Assembly: GCF_003326475.1 (NCBI RefSeq) | Contig: NZ_JPWA01000019.1 | Span: 1 to 64,000 of the forward strand | Reading direction: 5' to 3' | Source: Thalassospira xianhensis MCCC 1A02616 | GTDB lineage: Bacteria; Pseudomonadota; Alphaproteobacteria; Rhodospirillales; Thalassospiraceae | DNA: 64,000 nucleotides | Shown: positions 26,365-35,100 of the stretch, piece by piece | Position numbering within the stretch: the first letter of the stretch is position 1 | How the letters are laid out: every line of letters begins with the position of its first letter | The notes under the pieces: model-generated | The model's input: only the letters and a program-made list of their open reading frames with translations | Databases searched by the model: none | What the model was told of the DNA's origin: nothing | Made by a program: the position numbers and the translations under genes

Positions 26365-27396
26365 TTGCTTGATATTTCCCGCTTACGCATATTGCATGTC
26401 ACAAATTACAGCTTAACGCCCAAGGTACCCGGTTATTATGGCGTACCTTATAAGATTACCAACGGCTTTACGCGCCTGGGGCATAATGTTTTACCCTTTG
26501 GTGACAGAGACTTGGCCAGGCTTTTGAACATATTCAGAAGTCGGAAATTTGGAATTCCGCAATTAAATAAAAAATTGCTCGAGGTCGTTGAGAAATTCGA
26601 GCCGGATATGATTGTCTTTGGTCATGCAGACATGATCACTCGCACGACCTTGGAAAAAATCAAAGAAAAGTTGCCAAGTGTCAAAATTGCTCAATGGAAT
26701 GTTGATCCATTATTCTCCTCAGATAATGTCGGACGTATTAAAAGCAAGATCGACCTTGTTGATGCAACCTTCTGCTCAACGGATGGGCCTCTGTTGGCCA
26801 AATTGTCTGAGGGAAAATATCGCGCTTACTTCATGCCCAATCCGGTTGACATGAGCATTGAACGTCACCGAAACTTTGAATACTCACGAGAGCAACTGTC
26901 TTTTGACTTCGGCATGGCAATAGGAACCCCTAACGAAGTCCGAAATATTTGTGGAGAAGATTATATTGTTCAGGATCTATTGGATGAGATTGCAAAGTCC
27001 AGTTCAAAAATAAGAACATCATTTCCGGGCTACACAAGCCCTCGCATAACATGCGAAGAATATGATAAATATCTAAGCAAAACTTCGATGAGTTTAAATT
27101 TCAGCCGTAGAAATGATGCCTATCTATATTCATCCGACAGGATTGCGCAGACCGTCGGCAACGGAATTTTGACGTTTGTAGACAGAGCTACCGGCTTGAA
27201 CGACGATTTTCAAGAAGACCAGATGGCCTTTTTCTCAAATAAAGATGAGCTAATTGCAAAAATATCTCATTTTATCGACAATGATCAAGAAAGACAGAAT
27301 ATTGCGGAACGCTCTTGGCATGAATACCATAGAAAATTCAACGAAAAGATCATTGCAGATAACATAATCAAGAACACATATAATGAACACCATTAA
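26365..27396 (+). CDS. Glycosyltransferase (CgeB/GT4-like)
   Basis: A 343-residue protein starting RLRILHVTNYSLTPKVPGYY. It resembles CgeB/family-1-type glycosyltransferases: the C-terminal half has the nucleotide-sugar region YSSDRIAQTVGNGILTFVDR, and the end (FSNKDELIAKISHFIDNDQE then RQNIAERSWHEYHRKFN) is a common tail of these enzymes. The start appears to be TTG at 26365; a nearby ATG (26332) is in a different frame and stops at once. The gene overlaps the next by 14 bp. Both are clearly AT-rich with many ATA and AGA codons compared with their neighbours, suggesting acquisition by transfer. Acceptor and donor sugar are unknown. Confidence 0.75.
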   Translation: MLDISRLRILHVTNYSLTPKVPGYYGVPYKITNGFTRLGHNVLPFGDRDLARLLNIFRSRKFGIPQLNKKLLEVVEKFEPDMIVFGHADMITRTTLEKIKEKLPSVKIAQWNVDPLFSSDNVGRIKSKIDLVDATFCSTDGPLLAKLSEGKYRAYFMPNPVDMSIERHRNFEYSREQLSFDFGMAIGTPNEVRNICGEDYIVQDLLDEIAKSSSKIRTSFPGYTSPRITCEEYDKYLSKTSMSLNFSRRNDAYLYSSDRIAQTVGNGILTFVDRATGLNDDFQEDQMAFFSNKDELIAKISHFIDNDQERQNIAERSWHEYHRKFNEKIIADNIIKNTYNEHH

Positions 27397-28552
27397 AGAA
27401 CGCGTATTCCCGATCTCTTTTTCTATTTTCCTGATATCTGGATATTTAATTCACCCAACACCAATGTGGGCGATAATATTCTACGCAATAATAATACCCG
27501 CATTTCTGATAATAACTTTCAAAAACAAAGAAGAGATCACTAGCCTTTTTAAAGATAAGACATTCACCACCGGCGTGATTTTGATAGTATGGTTTCTCCT
27601 ATCGATATCATGGGGAGTAAATCAACCAGATTTCAACATAAAGAAATACATATCACGATCGATAATCAATCTTATATTTTTACTTTCTGCCGCATACTTC
27701 TTCTCGACACACACATATTGGAAAAATTTTACCTTTAAAATATTTCCTTATGCGGTAATAGCAAATATATCAATATCTCTTTTTGTATTCTATGGAATGG
27801 ACGCTCATTCCCTAAGCGATAGACTTAGTGGATGGGCCGAAACAAGACATCCAATACTGGGAAGCCTAGTCATATTGATAGGATTCTGTATATCTTTTTA
27901 TCAGTCCCAAATATCAACAAAAAATAAAGACAAAATAATCTATGCTACAATCTGCCTTTCCTGTGTGCTATTTGTAATACTGAGCCAAAGCAGAGGCCCG
28001 CTTCTGACTCTACTTTGCATCGGCATCATATTTTCAATTTTTTCTGGAAAAGTTGTTCGCAGATGCGCAATTGGAATACTATTTTCGATTGCTTCAATTT
28101 TCCTTATCAGTGACGAAATCCAAAATCAGGTTATTCAATCACTTTCCAGAAATCCATGGCGCTTGGAAATATGGATGGATGCATGGAAATATATTCAGAA
28201 TGCCCCAATCATCGGTAATGGCCTGGCAAGCTTGAATACCTTCGGAGCAATCGAACAGAAATTTCCCCACAGCATATATGTATCCTCGGCATTTTTCGGC
28301 GGTGCAATCGGGCTTTTTCTTCTTCTCGCACTGTTTGCGCAACTCGCTTGGGCAGCCCTCAATACAGAAGAAAAGACCACAAAGGCATTTCATTTTGGCC
28401 TGTTATGCGTACCCGTTATCGGTGGATTAACTGACCTTGCTCAAGTCTCCAAATCGCCGGGTGAGTTATGGTATATCCTGTGGGTTCCGGTTACGATTAT
28501 TATCGGGCATTCGATTAAATCCCGCCGTGAGCAGAAACAACAGGCGCAGTGA
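27383..28552 (+). CDS. O-antigen ligase/polymerase family membrane protein
   Basis: A 389-residue polytopic membrane protein with about ten to twelve hydrophobic helices. The large loop contains LSQSRGPLLTLLCIGIIFSI and NPWRLEIWMDAWKYIQNAP, followed by IGNGLASLNTF and FPHSIYVSSAFFGGAIGLF. The SRG and P-H-S features and loop layout are those of the Wzy_C family, which joins O-antigen or other glycan to lipid A-core, or polymerises repeat units. It overlaps the glycosyltransferase by 14 bp, so the two are expected to act on the same glycan. No other polysaccharide genes flank it. Confidence 0.85.
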   Translation: MNTIKERVFPISFSIFLISGYLIHPTPMWAIIFYAIIIPAFLIITFKNKEEITSLFKDKTFTTGVILIVWFLLSISWGVNQPDFNIKKYISRSIINLIFLLSAAYFFSTHTYWKNFTFKIFPYAVIANISISLFVFYGMDAHSLSDRLSGWAETRHPILGSLVILIGFCISFYQSQISTKNKDKIIYATICLSCVLFVILSQSRGPLLTLLCIGIIFSIFSGKVVRRCAIGILFSIASIFLISDEIQNQVIQSLSRNPWRLEIWMDAWKYIQNAPIIGNGLASLNTFGAIEQKFPHSIYVSSAFFGGAIGLFLLLALFAQLAWAALNTEEKTTKAFHFGLLCVPVIGGLTDLAQVSKSPGELWYILWVPVTIIIGHSIKSRREQKQQAQ

Positions 28553-28569
28553 ACCTCTATAAAATGACC

Positions 28570-29499
28570 TCAAGAGGTCATCAGGGTTCGCACATGCGCC
28601 GCAACGCAAATTGCCAGCGACGGCAGGTCATAGCCGCCTTCAAGGACCGAGACAACGCGGTTGTCGCAGACCTCGCCCGCGAGTGCGAGGAGCTGTTCGG
28701 TCATCCAGACAAAGTCGCTTTCAATGAATGACAGCCCGGCCAGCGGGTCATTGCGATGGGCATCAAAACCCGCCGAAATGATCAGTAATTCCGGCTTGAA
28801 AGCCGCGATGCCGGGCAAAACGGTTTGTTCGAAGGCCTCTTTCATTTCAGCCGTCCCTGCCCCGGAGGTCAGGCCGACATTGAGGATATTGTTGGCACAT
28901 CCGCGTTCGTCCGGGGCACCGGTGCCGGGATAAAGCGGCCATTGATGGGTCGAGCAATAAAACAGGTCCGGATCGTTATAGAAAAGATCCTGTGTGCCAT
29001 TGCCGTGATGAACATCAAAATCCATCACCGCGACACGTTTGATGCCATAGGCGTCGCGCGCATGACGGGCACCGACCGCGACATTGTTAAACAGGCAGAA
29101 CCCCATGGCGCGGTCATATTCCGCATGATGTCCCGGCGGGCGCACTCCGACAAAGGCATTGCGTTCATGCCCGGCCATCACCGCATCGATCGCGACGCAG
29201 ACGCCACCTGCCGCACGCAAGGCGGCCTCGCCCGACGCGGGCGAAACATAGGTATCACCATCAAGGGATTCATATCCGCTTTGCGGGATGGCGGCCATGA
29301 CGCGGTCGACATAGGCCGGATCATGGACCTTTTTGATCAGGTCAAGATCGGCCTTTGGCGCCTCTTCGCGGTGCAGGAACATGAATTCCTCGGCTTCTAG
29401 CACCCGCTGGATCACGCGAAGGCGATCACGCTGTTCCGGATGGCCCGGTCCCGGATCATGGTCGATGCAACTGTGATGAGTGACAAATAATGTCGCCAT
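28570..29499 (-). CDS. Histone-deacetylase-family protein (HDAH/AcuC-like)
   Basis: A 309-residue member of the arginase/deacetylase superfamily. Zinc-site and catalytic segments are intact: VGVRPPGHHAEYDRAMGFCL then FNNVAVGARHA (tandem His), MDFDVHHGNGTQDLFY (D-x-H ligands) and ISAGFDAHRNDPLAG (second Asp). Bacterial members deacetylate small molecules such as acetylpolyamines or acetylated proteins in the cytoplasm. The start MATLFVTHHSCIDHDPGPGHPEQ is standard. It is convergent with the glycan island, with only 17 bp between stops, and a short inverted repeat (28564-28581) covers its stop codon. Confidence 0.92.
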   Translation of the reverse strand: MATLFVTHHSCIDHDPGPGHPEQRDRLRVIQRVLEAEEFMFLHREEAPKADLDLIKKVHDPAYVDRVMAAIPQSGYESLDGDTYVSPASGEAALRAAGGVCVAIDAVMAGHERNAFVGVRPPGHHAEYDRAMGFCLFNNVAVGARHARDAYGIKRVAVMDFDVHHGNGTQDLFYNDPDLFYCSTHQWPLYPGTGAPDERGCANNILNVGLTSGAGTAEMKEAFEQTVLPGIAAFKPELLIISAGFDAHRNDPLAGLSFIESDFVWMTEQLLALAGEVCDNRVVSVLEGGYDLPSLAICVAAHVRTLMTS

Positions 29500-29773
29500 G
29501 TTTTCCGGAAACCTTCCTGAATAGATGCACGTCAGATATATCGAATCTTTACAGGCTGACTGGCCTTATTGACCACTGTCCTGATTATTATTATTTCATC
29601 GTGACAGCCAAAGTTATCCGCTGCCTTGTTCTAGATCATCATAAATCAGTCAAAGACTGCAACTTTTCAAATTGAATGACTGGTCCAAAATCACCGCATG
29701 AACTGTCTATTGTATACTCGGTGACTCAGAACGAAATATCGCCATAATCTCTGTTCACAAGACAAAGAGTGTC
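29500..29773. other. AT-rich intergenic stretch
   Basis: The gap between the deacetylase start and the promoter of the ArsR gene holds no convincing reading frame or RNA. It must contain the deacetylase promoter. It is visibly richer in A/T than the surrounding genes. Confidence 0.5.
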
Positions 29774-29817
29774 TTGACAGTTTAATGTTATACTTGAGAA
29801 TAGGAATATTCCCGTTC
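29774..29817 (+). promoter_or_regulatory. Promoter and palindromic operator of the ArsR gene
   Basis: A consensus -35 TTGACA (29774-29779) is followed at 17 bp by a weak -10-like AGAATA (29797-29802). It overlaps the near-perfect palindrome GAATAGGAATATTCCCGTTC (29798-29817), which has a perfect GGAATATTCC core. Placement of an operator over the -10 fits an ArsR repressor controlling itself. Transcription would start roughly 150 bp before the gene. Confidence 0.5.
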
Positions 29818-29967
29818 TTGAGTTTTCATGGACGGGTTTGAGGCAGAAAGACCTCGTTGGTTGGAAAAAATCGGGGAAATCCCATCGGAGATTATCACCA
29901 CGAATGTGATACACCCGATGCCCCAGTTGGGACAAAAGCCGAATATGGCCAGGCTAAAGGGAGCCAA

Positions 29968-30285
29968 ATGGAACTTAACCATCTCGAAAAAAAGGCCGAG
30001 CAAGCCAGCGCGCTTCTGAAGGCCATGAGCAATCAGAGCAGACTGATGATTCTTTGCCAGCTTCACGAAGGCGAAAAATCAGTCGGTGAACTTGAACGTA
30101 TTGTTGGGCTGAGCCAGTCCGCCCTGTCACAGCATCTTGCACGGCTGCGACGGGACAAGCTGGTTAAAACCCGGCGCGAAGCACAGACGATCTTTTATTC
30201 GCTGCAAGGCGATGAAGCCGTCACCGTCATCAAGACACTTTATGATCTGTATTGCCGCGACGACAGCAGCGCCGTCGCCGCCTAA
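29968..30285 (+). CDS. ArsR-family repressor, SqrR/BigR-like (two-cysteine thiol sensor)
   Basis: A 105-residue winged-helix ArsR regulator: MSNQSRLMILCQLHEGEKSV then SQSALSQHLARLRRDKLVKT and QTIFYSLQGDE. I chose the ATG at 29968 because it follows AAAGGGAG; longer readings give no family match. Two cysteines, Cys30 (MILCQL) and Cys96 (LYCRDD), are the only ones and are 66 residues apart. That is the spacing of the persulfide/redox-sensing pair in SqrR (C41/C107) and BigR (C42/C108), from memory of those families. This suggests a sulfide or oxidant-responsive repressor. No sulfur-oxidation genes are adjacent, so its regulon is elsewhere or is itself. A strong terminator follows. Confidence 0.85.
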   Translation: MELNHLEKKAEQASALLKAMSNQSRLMILCQLHEGEKSVGELERIVGLSQSALSQHLARLRRDKLVKTRREAQTIFYSLQGDEAVTVIKTLYDLYCRDDSSAVAA

Positions 30286-30307
30286 GATTTTATGGAACTT
30301 CCCCCAC

Positions 30308-30341
30308 AAAAAAGCCTGTCGGAAACCCGACAGGCTTTTTT
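30308..30341. terminator. Bidirectional terminator between arsR-type gene and eipB
   Basis: A perfect 15-bp stem (AAAAAAGCCTGTCGG / CCGACAGGCTTTTTT) with loop AAAC lies between two convergent genes. Confidence 0.9.
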
Positions 30342-30373
30342 GCGTTATGGTCAATAATCCGGCTGGTTCGGGC

Positions 30374-31267
30374 CTAGCCGCATTCGGGGGCTGGCAACCG
30401 CGTGACTTTCTGAAGGTCGCCGCGCACCCGGAAGCTGCCGTAGTTCATCCGCAGTTCGTGGGCGACGCCGTTTTCCCCGAAATCAACCGCAATTTCGGTC
30501 GACGGGCCGTTTTCAGCTTCGCCCAGCGGATAATAAGCCAGGTTGAGGCTGTGATAGGGCTGGCTTGCGATGTTATCGGCGTCCTCGGCATTGTTTTGCG
30601 CCTGTTTCGCGCCCGAAATCACTGCGGCAATCCGGTTGGTCGGCGTGTCTCCACTGCCGTCAAAGACCAGATCGTTGGCAAATTTATCGCCCTGAAGCGC
30701 ACGCTTTAGCAGGGTGACGGAATGCTGGGTCGGAAACATGGTATCGGCCGGCAGTTCTTCGGTGACTTCGACCGGGACTTCGTAGGTGACAAGCACCTTG
30801 TCCTTGTCGCGCACCGCATCGCCGACAACCTCGTCCACCTGCACACCGTCAAGATAATCGCGCATGCGGAAGCGGTATTTCGATCCGTCAAAGCTTTCCC
30901 ACTGGGTCATCGAATAGGCGGAATTGATCGCGCCACCTTCTGCCCCCTGAAGGATCATCAGATGCTGCATCTCGGTGATCCAGCCATCACAGACCTTTTC
31001 GAACCGGTAGCCAAGCGCACCGCGCACGCCGACAACAGAACTGCCGACATCAGACGAGACCATCGAAAAACGATATTCCGCCATATGCGGAACCAGTTCC
31101 GTCTGGGTATCAGATGCCTTGCGCACATGCGCCGGATCAAAACCGGTGGGACCGGCGGCAAAAGATTGCCCTGCCTGTGCGGAACACCCCGCCAGAGCAA
31201 CACAAAAGATCAGCGCTCCGAAGACGGAACGCTGTCGATTTTCAGGACAAACCGTAATAACTGGCAA
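30374..31267 (-). CDS. eipB: EipB-like cell-envelope integrity protein (DUF1849)
   Basis: The 297-residue protein matches the DUF1849/EipB family, a periplasmic beta-spiral protein conserved in alphaproteobacteria and needed for envelope integrity in Brucella. The N-terminus has a hydrophobic export segment (SVFGALIFCVALAGCSAQAG) with a lipobox-like LAGC. The family disulfide cysteines are present in FEKVCDGWITE and at the very C-terminus (PAPECG). WESFDGSKYRFRMRDY is also characteristic. The gene lies two bases downstream of the SPOR lipoprotein gene on the same strand, so the two are probably expressed together and may act in the same envelope process. Confidence 0.85.
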   Translation of the reverse strand: MPVITVCPENRQRSVFGALIFCVALAGCSAQAGQSFAAGPTGFDPAHVRKASDTQTELVPHMAEYRFSMVSSDVGSSVVGVRGALGYRFEKVCDGWITEMQHLMILQGAEGGAINSAYSMTQWESFDGSKYRFRMRDYLDGVQVDEVVGDAVRDKDKVLVTYEVPVEVTEELPADTMFPTQHSVTLLKRALQGDKFANDLVFDGSGDTPTNRIAAVISGAKQAQNNAEDADNIASQPYHSLNLAYYPLGEAENGPSTEIAVDFGENGVAHELRMNYGSFRVRGDLQKVTRLPAPECG

Positions 31268-31269
31268 AT

Positions 31270-32190
31270 CTATTCTCCGGCGGCGTCGATCTCGACAATC
31301 CAGGGATCTTTGACACCCTTTTTGGCAGCAAGATGGCGTAAATCTTTTGCATGCTCATGCGAAAGCGGACCAACCGCGACACGAAGATATTCGCGGCCCT
31401 TGACCGTCGCACTGATCAGACGCGGCTGATATTCACTGTAAAACGACAGGGCATTTTGCGCGCGCAACTGATCGGCAAAGCTTGCCAATATTACATAGTC
31501 CCCCGCAAGCGGCACTGCAACAAGCTTGTCATGCGCAGTGGTTTCCGGTGCGATCACGCTGACCTCGTCGGTCATGATGCCGGTATCGGTCAGGGCGGCG
31601 GTTTGGGTTTCGGCAATCGGTGCGACCGGTTTTGGCGGGGCGACATATCCGGCAACCGCGGCATCGGCTTCGCCCTGCGGGTCAAGGGGGCCTTCGTTGC
31701 GAAGCGGGGTACGGTTATAGTCGGGGGTGAACTGGTCCTGCGCGCTTGCGATTTCGACCGGGGCAACGGTCGCTTCGTCACGCGACACTTCGTCATGTAT
31801 CACCGGGCGCGGCGGCAGATCGGTTTTGACAATCACGGCCGATGTGCGGGCACCGGCTTTGGGTTGTGACCAGTCTTCGCCGGGCGCGTTAACGGCATAA
31901 ATTGCGGGTTCGGCGTCGCGGATTTTCTGTTTGATCGATGGTGCGCCCGGCTCGGCCAGGGCAACGGCATCATCCAGCAGGACATTGTCCTGACAGACGT
32001 CTTCTTCAAATAACGGGCGATGCAGGGCGCAATCACTTTCGGCAACAGCCGAAACCGCATGATCCGTGGTGCTTTTGCCCGTGGTCACATAGCTGATCAG
32101 ATCGCCGGCCAGCTTGGCCACCGTAAGTTCCACCGGACCACCGCACGCCGCCAATGCCAGCGGTGCCGCCACCACAAGTATCTTTTTCAA
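31270..32190 (-). CDS. SPOR-domain lipoprotein
   Basis: The best start is TTG at 32190, which gives LKKILVVAAPLALAACGGP, a lipoprotein signal peptide with lipobox LAAC; GGGGGATGACG upstream serves as ribosome site. The longer reading adds 76 residues without family character. The 306-residue protein has a Pro/Ala-rich, probably disordered middle and a C-terminal SPOR domain (about residues 230-303: AGDYVILASFADQLRAQNAL ... REYLRVAVGPLSHEHAKDL). SPOR domains bind denuded peptidoglycan, often at division sites. It therefore likely links the envelope to peptidoglycan. It is followed directly by eipB. Confidence 0.8.
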   Translation of the reverse strand: MKKILVVAAPLALAACGGPVELTVAKLAGDLISYVTTGKSTTDHAVSAVAESDCALHRPLFEEDVCQDNVLLDDAVALAEPGAPSIKQKIRDAEPAIYAVNAPGEDWSQPKAGARTSAVIVKTDLPPRPVIHDEVSRDEATVAPVEIASAQDQFTPDYNRTPLRNEGPLDPQGEADAAVAGYVAPPKPVAPIAETQTAALTDTGIMTDEVSVIAPETTAHDKLVAVPLAGDYVILASFADQLRAQNALSFYSEYQPRLISATVKGREYLRVAVGPLSHEHAKDLRHLAAKKGVKDPWIVEIDAAGE

Positions 32191-32283
32191 AACGTCATCC
32201 CCCGCAGGATATAAATTGTTCCACGGTGAATGTTGATTGTGACGGGTTAAGATTACGTAAGTATCGAGGGTCAATAGACAAAC

Positions 32284-32314
32284 AAAAACGGCCCGGAAAA
32301 TCCGGACCGTTTTT
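32284..32314 (-). terminator. Terminator after aspS
   Basis: The stem ACGGCCCGG / CCGGACCGT pairs at eight of nine positions and is flanked by A5 and T5 runs. It lies 22 bp past the aspS stop in the minus direction. Confidence 0.75.
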
Positions 32315-32335
32315 ATTGTTATCAAAAGACAGTAA

Positions 32336-34123
32336 TCAGTCTTTTTTGATTTTCGGCGGAAGCTGCACACGCAGGTGCAGTTCCTTGAGCTGGCGGTCAT
32401 CGACCTCGGCCGGGGCATTCATCATCAGATCCTGCGCCTGCTGGTTCAGCGGGAAGGCAATGACTTCGCGAATGTTCGGCTCGTCAGCCAGAAGCATGAC
32501 GATACGGTCAACACCCGGGGCAGAACCACCGTGCGGCGGCGCGCCGAATTTGAACGCGTTGATCATGCCGCCAAAGCGGTCGTCAACAACGTCCTTGCCA
32601 TAACCGGCAATCTCGAACGCCTTGTACATGATGTCCGGGCGGTGGTTACGAATGGCACCCGACGACAGTTCGATACCGTTACAGACGATGTCATACTGCC
32701 ACGCCTTGATATCAAGCGGGTTCATGCTTTCAAGGGCTTCAAGACCGCCTTGCGGCATGGAGAACGGGTTGTGGCTGAATTCGATCTTGCCGTCGTCGTC
32801 TTCCTCGTACATCGGGAAATCAACGATCCAGCAGAATTTGAACATGCCGTCTTCACGAAGACCCAGTTCATCGCAAACCTTGTCACGCGACTTGCCAGCA
32901 AATTTGGCTGCTGCCAGTTCCTTGTCACAGGCAAAGAAGACCGCATCGCCATTGGCAACGCCGGTAACTTCCTTGATTTTCGCGATGCGTTCGGCATCAA
33001 GGTTCTTGGCAATCGGGCCTTTGGCTTCGCCGGTTTCATCATAAACGATGTAACCAAGACCCGCCGCACCTTCTTCTCGGGCCCAGGCGTTCAGCTTGTC
33101 AAAGAAGCTGCGCGGGCGGCCTGCGGCCCCCGGTGCCGGAATGGCGCGAACCACCGAACCCTTTTCGATGTTCGAGGCAAAGATGCCGAAATTCGAACCG
33201 CGGAAGGCTTCGGTCACGTCAGACAGGATGATCGGGTTGCGAAGGTCGGGTTTGTCCGAACCGTATTTCGCCATCGATTCATCAAACGGAATGCGCGGGA
33301 ACGGAAGCGGCGTTACGTCACGACCACCGCCGAACTCGACGAAGATGTCGTGGAGAACCGGCTCGATCGCGTCAAACACGTCGTCCTGGGTAGCAAAGGC
33401 CATCTCGAAGTCGAGCTGATAGAATTCACCCGGCGAACGGTCGGCACGGGCGTCTTCATCGCGGAAGCACGGTGCGATCTGGAAATAACGGTCAAAGCCC
33501 GACACCATCAGAAGCTGTTTGAACTGCTGGGGGGCCTGCGGCAGGGCATAGAACTTGCCCGGATGCATGCGCGACGGCACCAGGAAGTCACGCGCACCTT
33601 CCGGCGAGCTTGCCGTCAGGATCGGGGTCTGGATTTCAAGGAAGCCCTGTGCGGTCATTTTCTGACGCATCGCCGAGATCACACGCGAGCGCAGAACGAT
33701 GTTCGAATGAACACTTTCGCGACGCAGGTCAAGGTAACGGTGACGCAGGCGGATTTCCTCGCCATATTCGGCATCGCCAAATACCGGCATCGGCAGAACG
33801 TCGGCTGACGACTGGACTTCGATATTGGAGGCGTAAACCTCGATCTCGCCGGTCGGCAGGTTCGGGTTGACGGTTTCGGCGGTCCGTTTGACGACCTTGC
33901 CATCCACCGTGATCACACTTTCGGCGCGCGACTTTTCAAGAACCGCGAAAAGCGGGCTTGAAATGTCGATCACGATCTGGGTGATGCCGTAATGGTCGCG
34001 CAAATCGACAAACAGAAGGTTGCCGTGGTCGCGCTTGCGGTGGATCCAGCCGGACAGGCGCACTTCCGCATCGGCGTCAGAGGCGCGCAACGCATTACAA
34101 TTGTGTGAACGATAAGGATGCAT
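32336..34123 (-). CDS. aspS: Aspartyl-tRNA synthetase
   Basis: A class II aminoacyl-tRNA synthetase of 595 residues, the bacterial-type length with a GAD insertion domain. The N-terminal OB fold ([20 protein letters not shown]) binds the anticodon. Motif 2 is in [20 protein letters not shown] and motif 3 in [14 protein letters not shown], near the C-terminus. [20 protein letters not shown] lies between. I chose the ATG at 34123 ([12 protein letters not shown]); a reading from 34186 adds 21 residues of no family character. In alphaproteobacteria this form is often non-discriminating, also charging tRNA-Asn, but the sequence alone does not decide that. Confidence 0.97.
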   Translation of the reverse strand: MHPYRSHNCNALRASDADAEVRLSGWIHRKRDHGNLLFVDLRDHYGITQIVIDISSPLFAVLEKSRAESVITVDGKVVKRTAETVNPNLPTGEIEVYASNIEVQSSADVLPMPVFGDAEYGEEIRLRHRYLDLRRESVHSNIVLRSRVISAMRQKMTAQGFLEIQTPILTASSPEGARDFLVPSRMHPGKFYALPQAPQQFKQLLMVSGFDRYFQIAPCFRDEDARADRSPGEFYQLDFEMAFATQDDVFDAIEPVLHDIFVEFGGGRDVTPLPFPRIPFDESMAKYGSDKPDLRNPIILSDVTEAFRGSNFGIFASNIEKGSVVRAIPAPGAAGRPRSFFDKLNAWAREEGAAGLGYIVYDETGEAKGPIAKNLDAERIAKIKEVTGVANGDAVFFACDKELAAAKFAGKSRDKVCDELGLREDGMFKFCWIVDFPMYEEDDDGKIEFSHNPFSMPQGGLEALESMNPLDIKAWQYDIVCNGIELSSGAIRNHRPDIMYKAFEIAGYGKDVVDDRFGGMINAFKFGAPPHGGSAPGVDRIVMLLADEPNIREVIAFPLNQQAQDLMMNAPAEVDDRQLKELHLRVQLPPKIKKD

Positions 34124-34369
34124 GGTCTTTCCAGGTTGCTTTGTATGCTTGGTATTTCGGGCCGCAAATTTGGCGCAAAGGTGCATGGCTGCACCGCGCT
34201 GTCAAACAAAAAAGCACCGCAAACCGACCACCCCGGTCAATTCGGGGCGGTCAAATCGGGTGATCTGTCTGTTTGCGCGACGCGGCGCTTGAAATTCTGC
34301 GGTATAAAACGCTGCCAAAGGCCCGCCGTCAAGTGCCCGTCGCAAAGGGCTGCATTGCGGGCCGGAATT

Positions 34370-34906
34370 TCAGGTTGGTGGCGCACCGATGCCCTGCAAA
34401 TCCTTGACCTTAACAAAGCGGATCAGACGCCCGGTTTCAGGACGGACATCCGCCCAGTGATCAATATCGAATTCATACTGGCAAAGTCCGCAGGTCGGAA
34501 ATTTGCGGTTCATCTGCAGTAACGCCTCGCCGTCGCCATCGCCAAACAGCTGGGCTGCGAAATCTTCCATCCCCGGATTATGGCCGACCATCATCACGCA
34601 ACGGGCATCGTCATGCGTCTGGACAAGGCTTTCAAGCAACACCTTCTCGCTCGCCATATAGAGGTCTTCGTTATAGATCACGTCTGACGCGCTTGCAAAA
34701 TCGCGCCCCAGCAACGTCAATGTCTGCACGGCGCGTGCCGCGGTCGAACACCAGATCAGGTCGGGAACCAGTCCATGATCATGCAGGTAGCGCCCCATTA
34801 CCGGGGCTGCCTGTTCGCCACGCCGGTTCAGTTCCCGGTCATGATCGGATCGGGATGGATCGGTCCAGCTTGATTTGGCGTGCCGCAGCAGGAGCAGTGT
34901 CTTCAT
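34370..34906 (-). CDS. sixA: SixA-like phosphohistidine phosphatase
   Basis: A 178-residue histidine-phosphatase-superfamily protein. The catalytic motif LLLRHAKSSWTDPSRSDHDR then ELNRRG is at the N-terminus, and MVGHNPGMEDFAAQLFG carries the second catalytic His. E. coli SixA dephosphorylates phosphohistidine proteins of the ArcB/PTS-Ntr type. The ATG at 34906 begins the motif directly. It is divergent from the polyphosphate kinase gene. Some members act on other phosphorylated small molecules, so the substrate is not fixed. Confidence 0.88.
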   Translation of the reverse strand: MKTLLLLRHAKSSWTDPSRSDHDRELNRRGEQAAPVMGRYLHDHGLVPDLIWCSTAARAVQTLTLLGRDFASASDVIYNEDLYMASEKVLLESLVQTHDDARCVMMVGHNPGMEDFAAQLFGDGDGEALLQMNRKFPTCGLCQYEFDIDHWADVRPETGRLIRFVKVKDLQGIGAPPT

Positions 34907-35100
34907 GAAATCAGTATCCGGTAATCTCGCGAAAGGCAGACTTTTGCATGTCACATAGGGCGCTGTGAAGCCATCATAAAAACTGACTTAAAAATTTAAG
35001 AAAATTGCACCCCGACAAGCAGTTATCCTATACTCCAATCGCAACCGGGGCCTGTCGCCTTATTTCAAGGACACAAACCCAATTTCGCAGGAGGCAAAGC

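Noticed and set aside
28564..28581. ATGACCT-CAAG-AGGTCAT inverted repeat at the convergent ends of the glycan island and the deacetylase
   Set aside because: It could form a hairpin but has no T-run on either side and overlaps the deacetylase stop codon, so I do not call a terminator.
29828..30019. 63-residue frame overlapping the ArsR leader and start
   Set aside because: No ribosome site or family resemblance; the ArsR frame is clearly coding in the overlap.
32375..33808. 477-residue plus-strand frame opposite aspS
   Set aside because: Antisense shadow of aspS; composition (Arg/His/Val-rich) is typical of reverse reading of a GC-rich gene.
34907..35100. Possible Pho box upstream of ppk
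   Set aside because: The ATGTCACATAG...CTGTGA stretch only loosely resembles the 7-4-7 Pho box; too weak to call.
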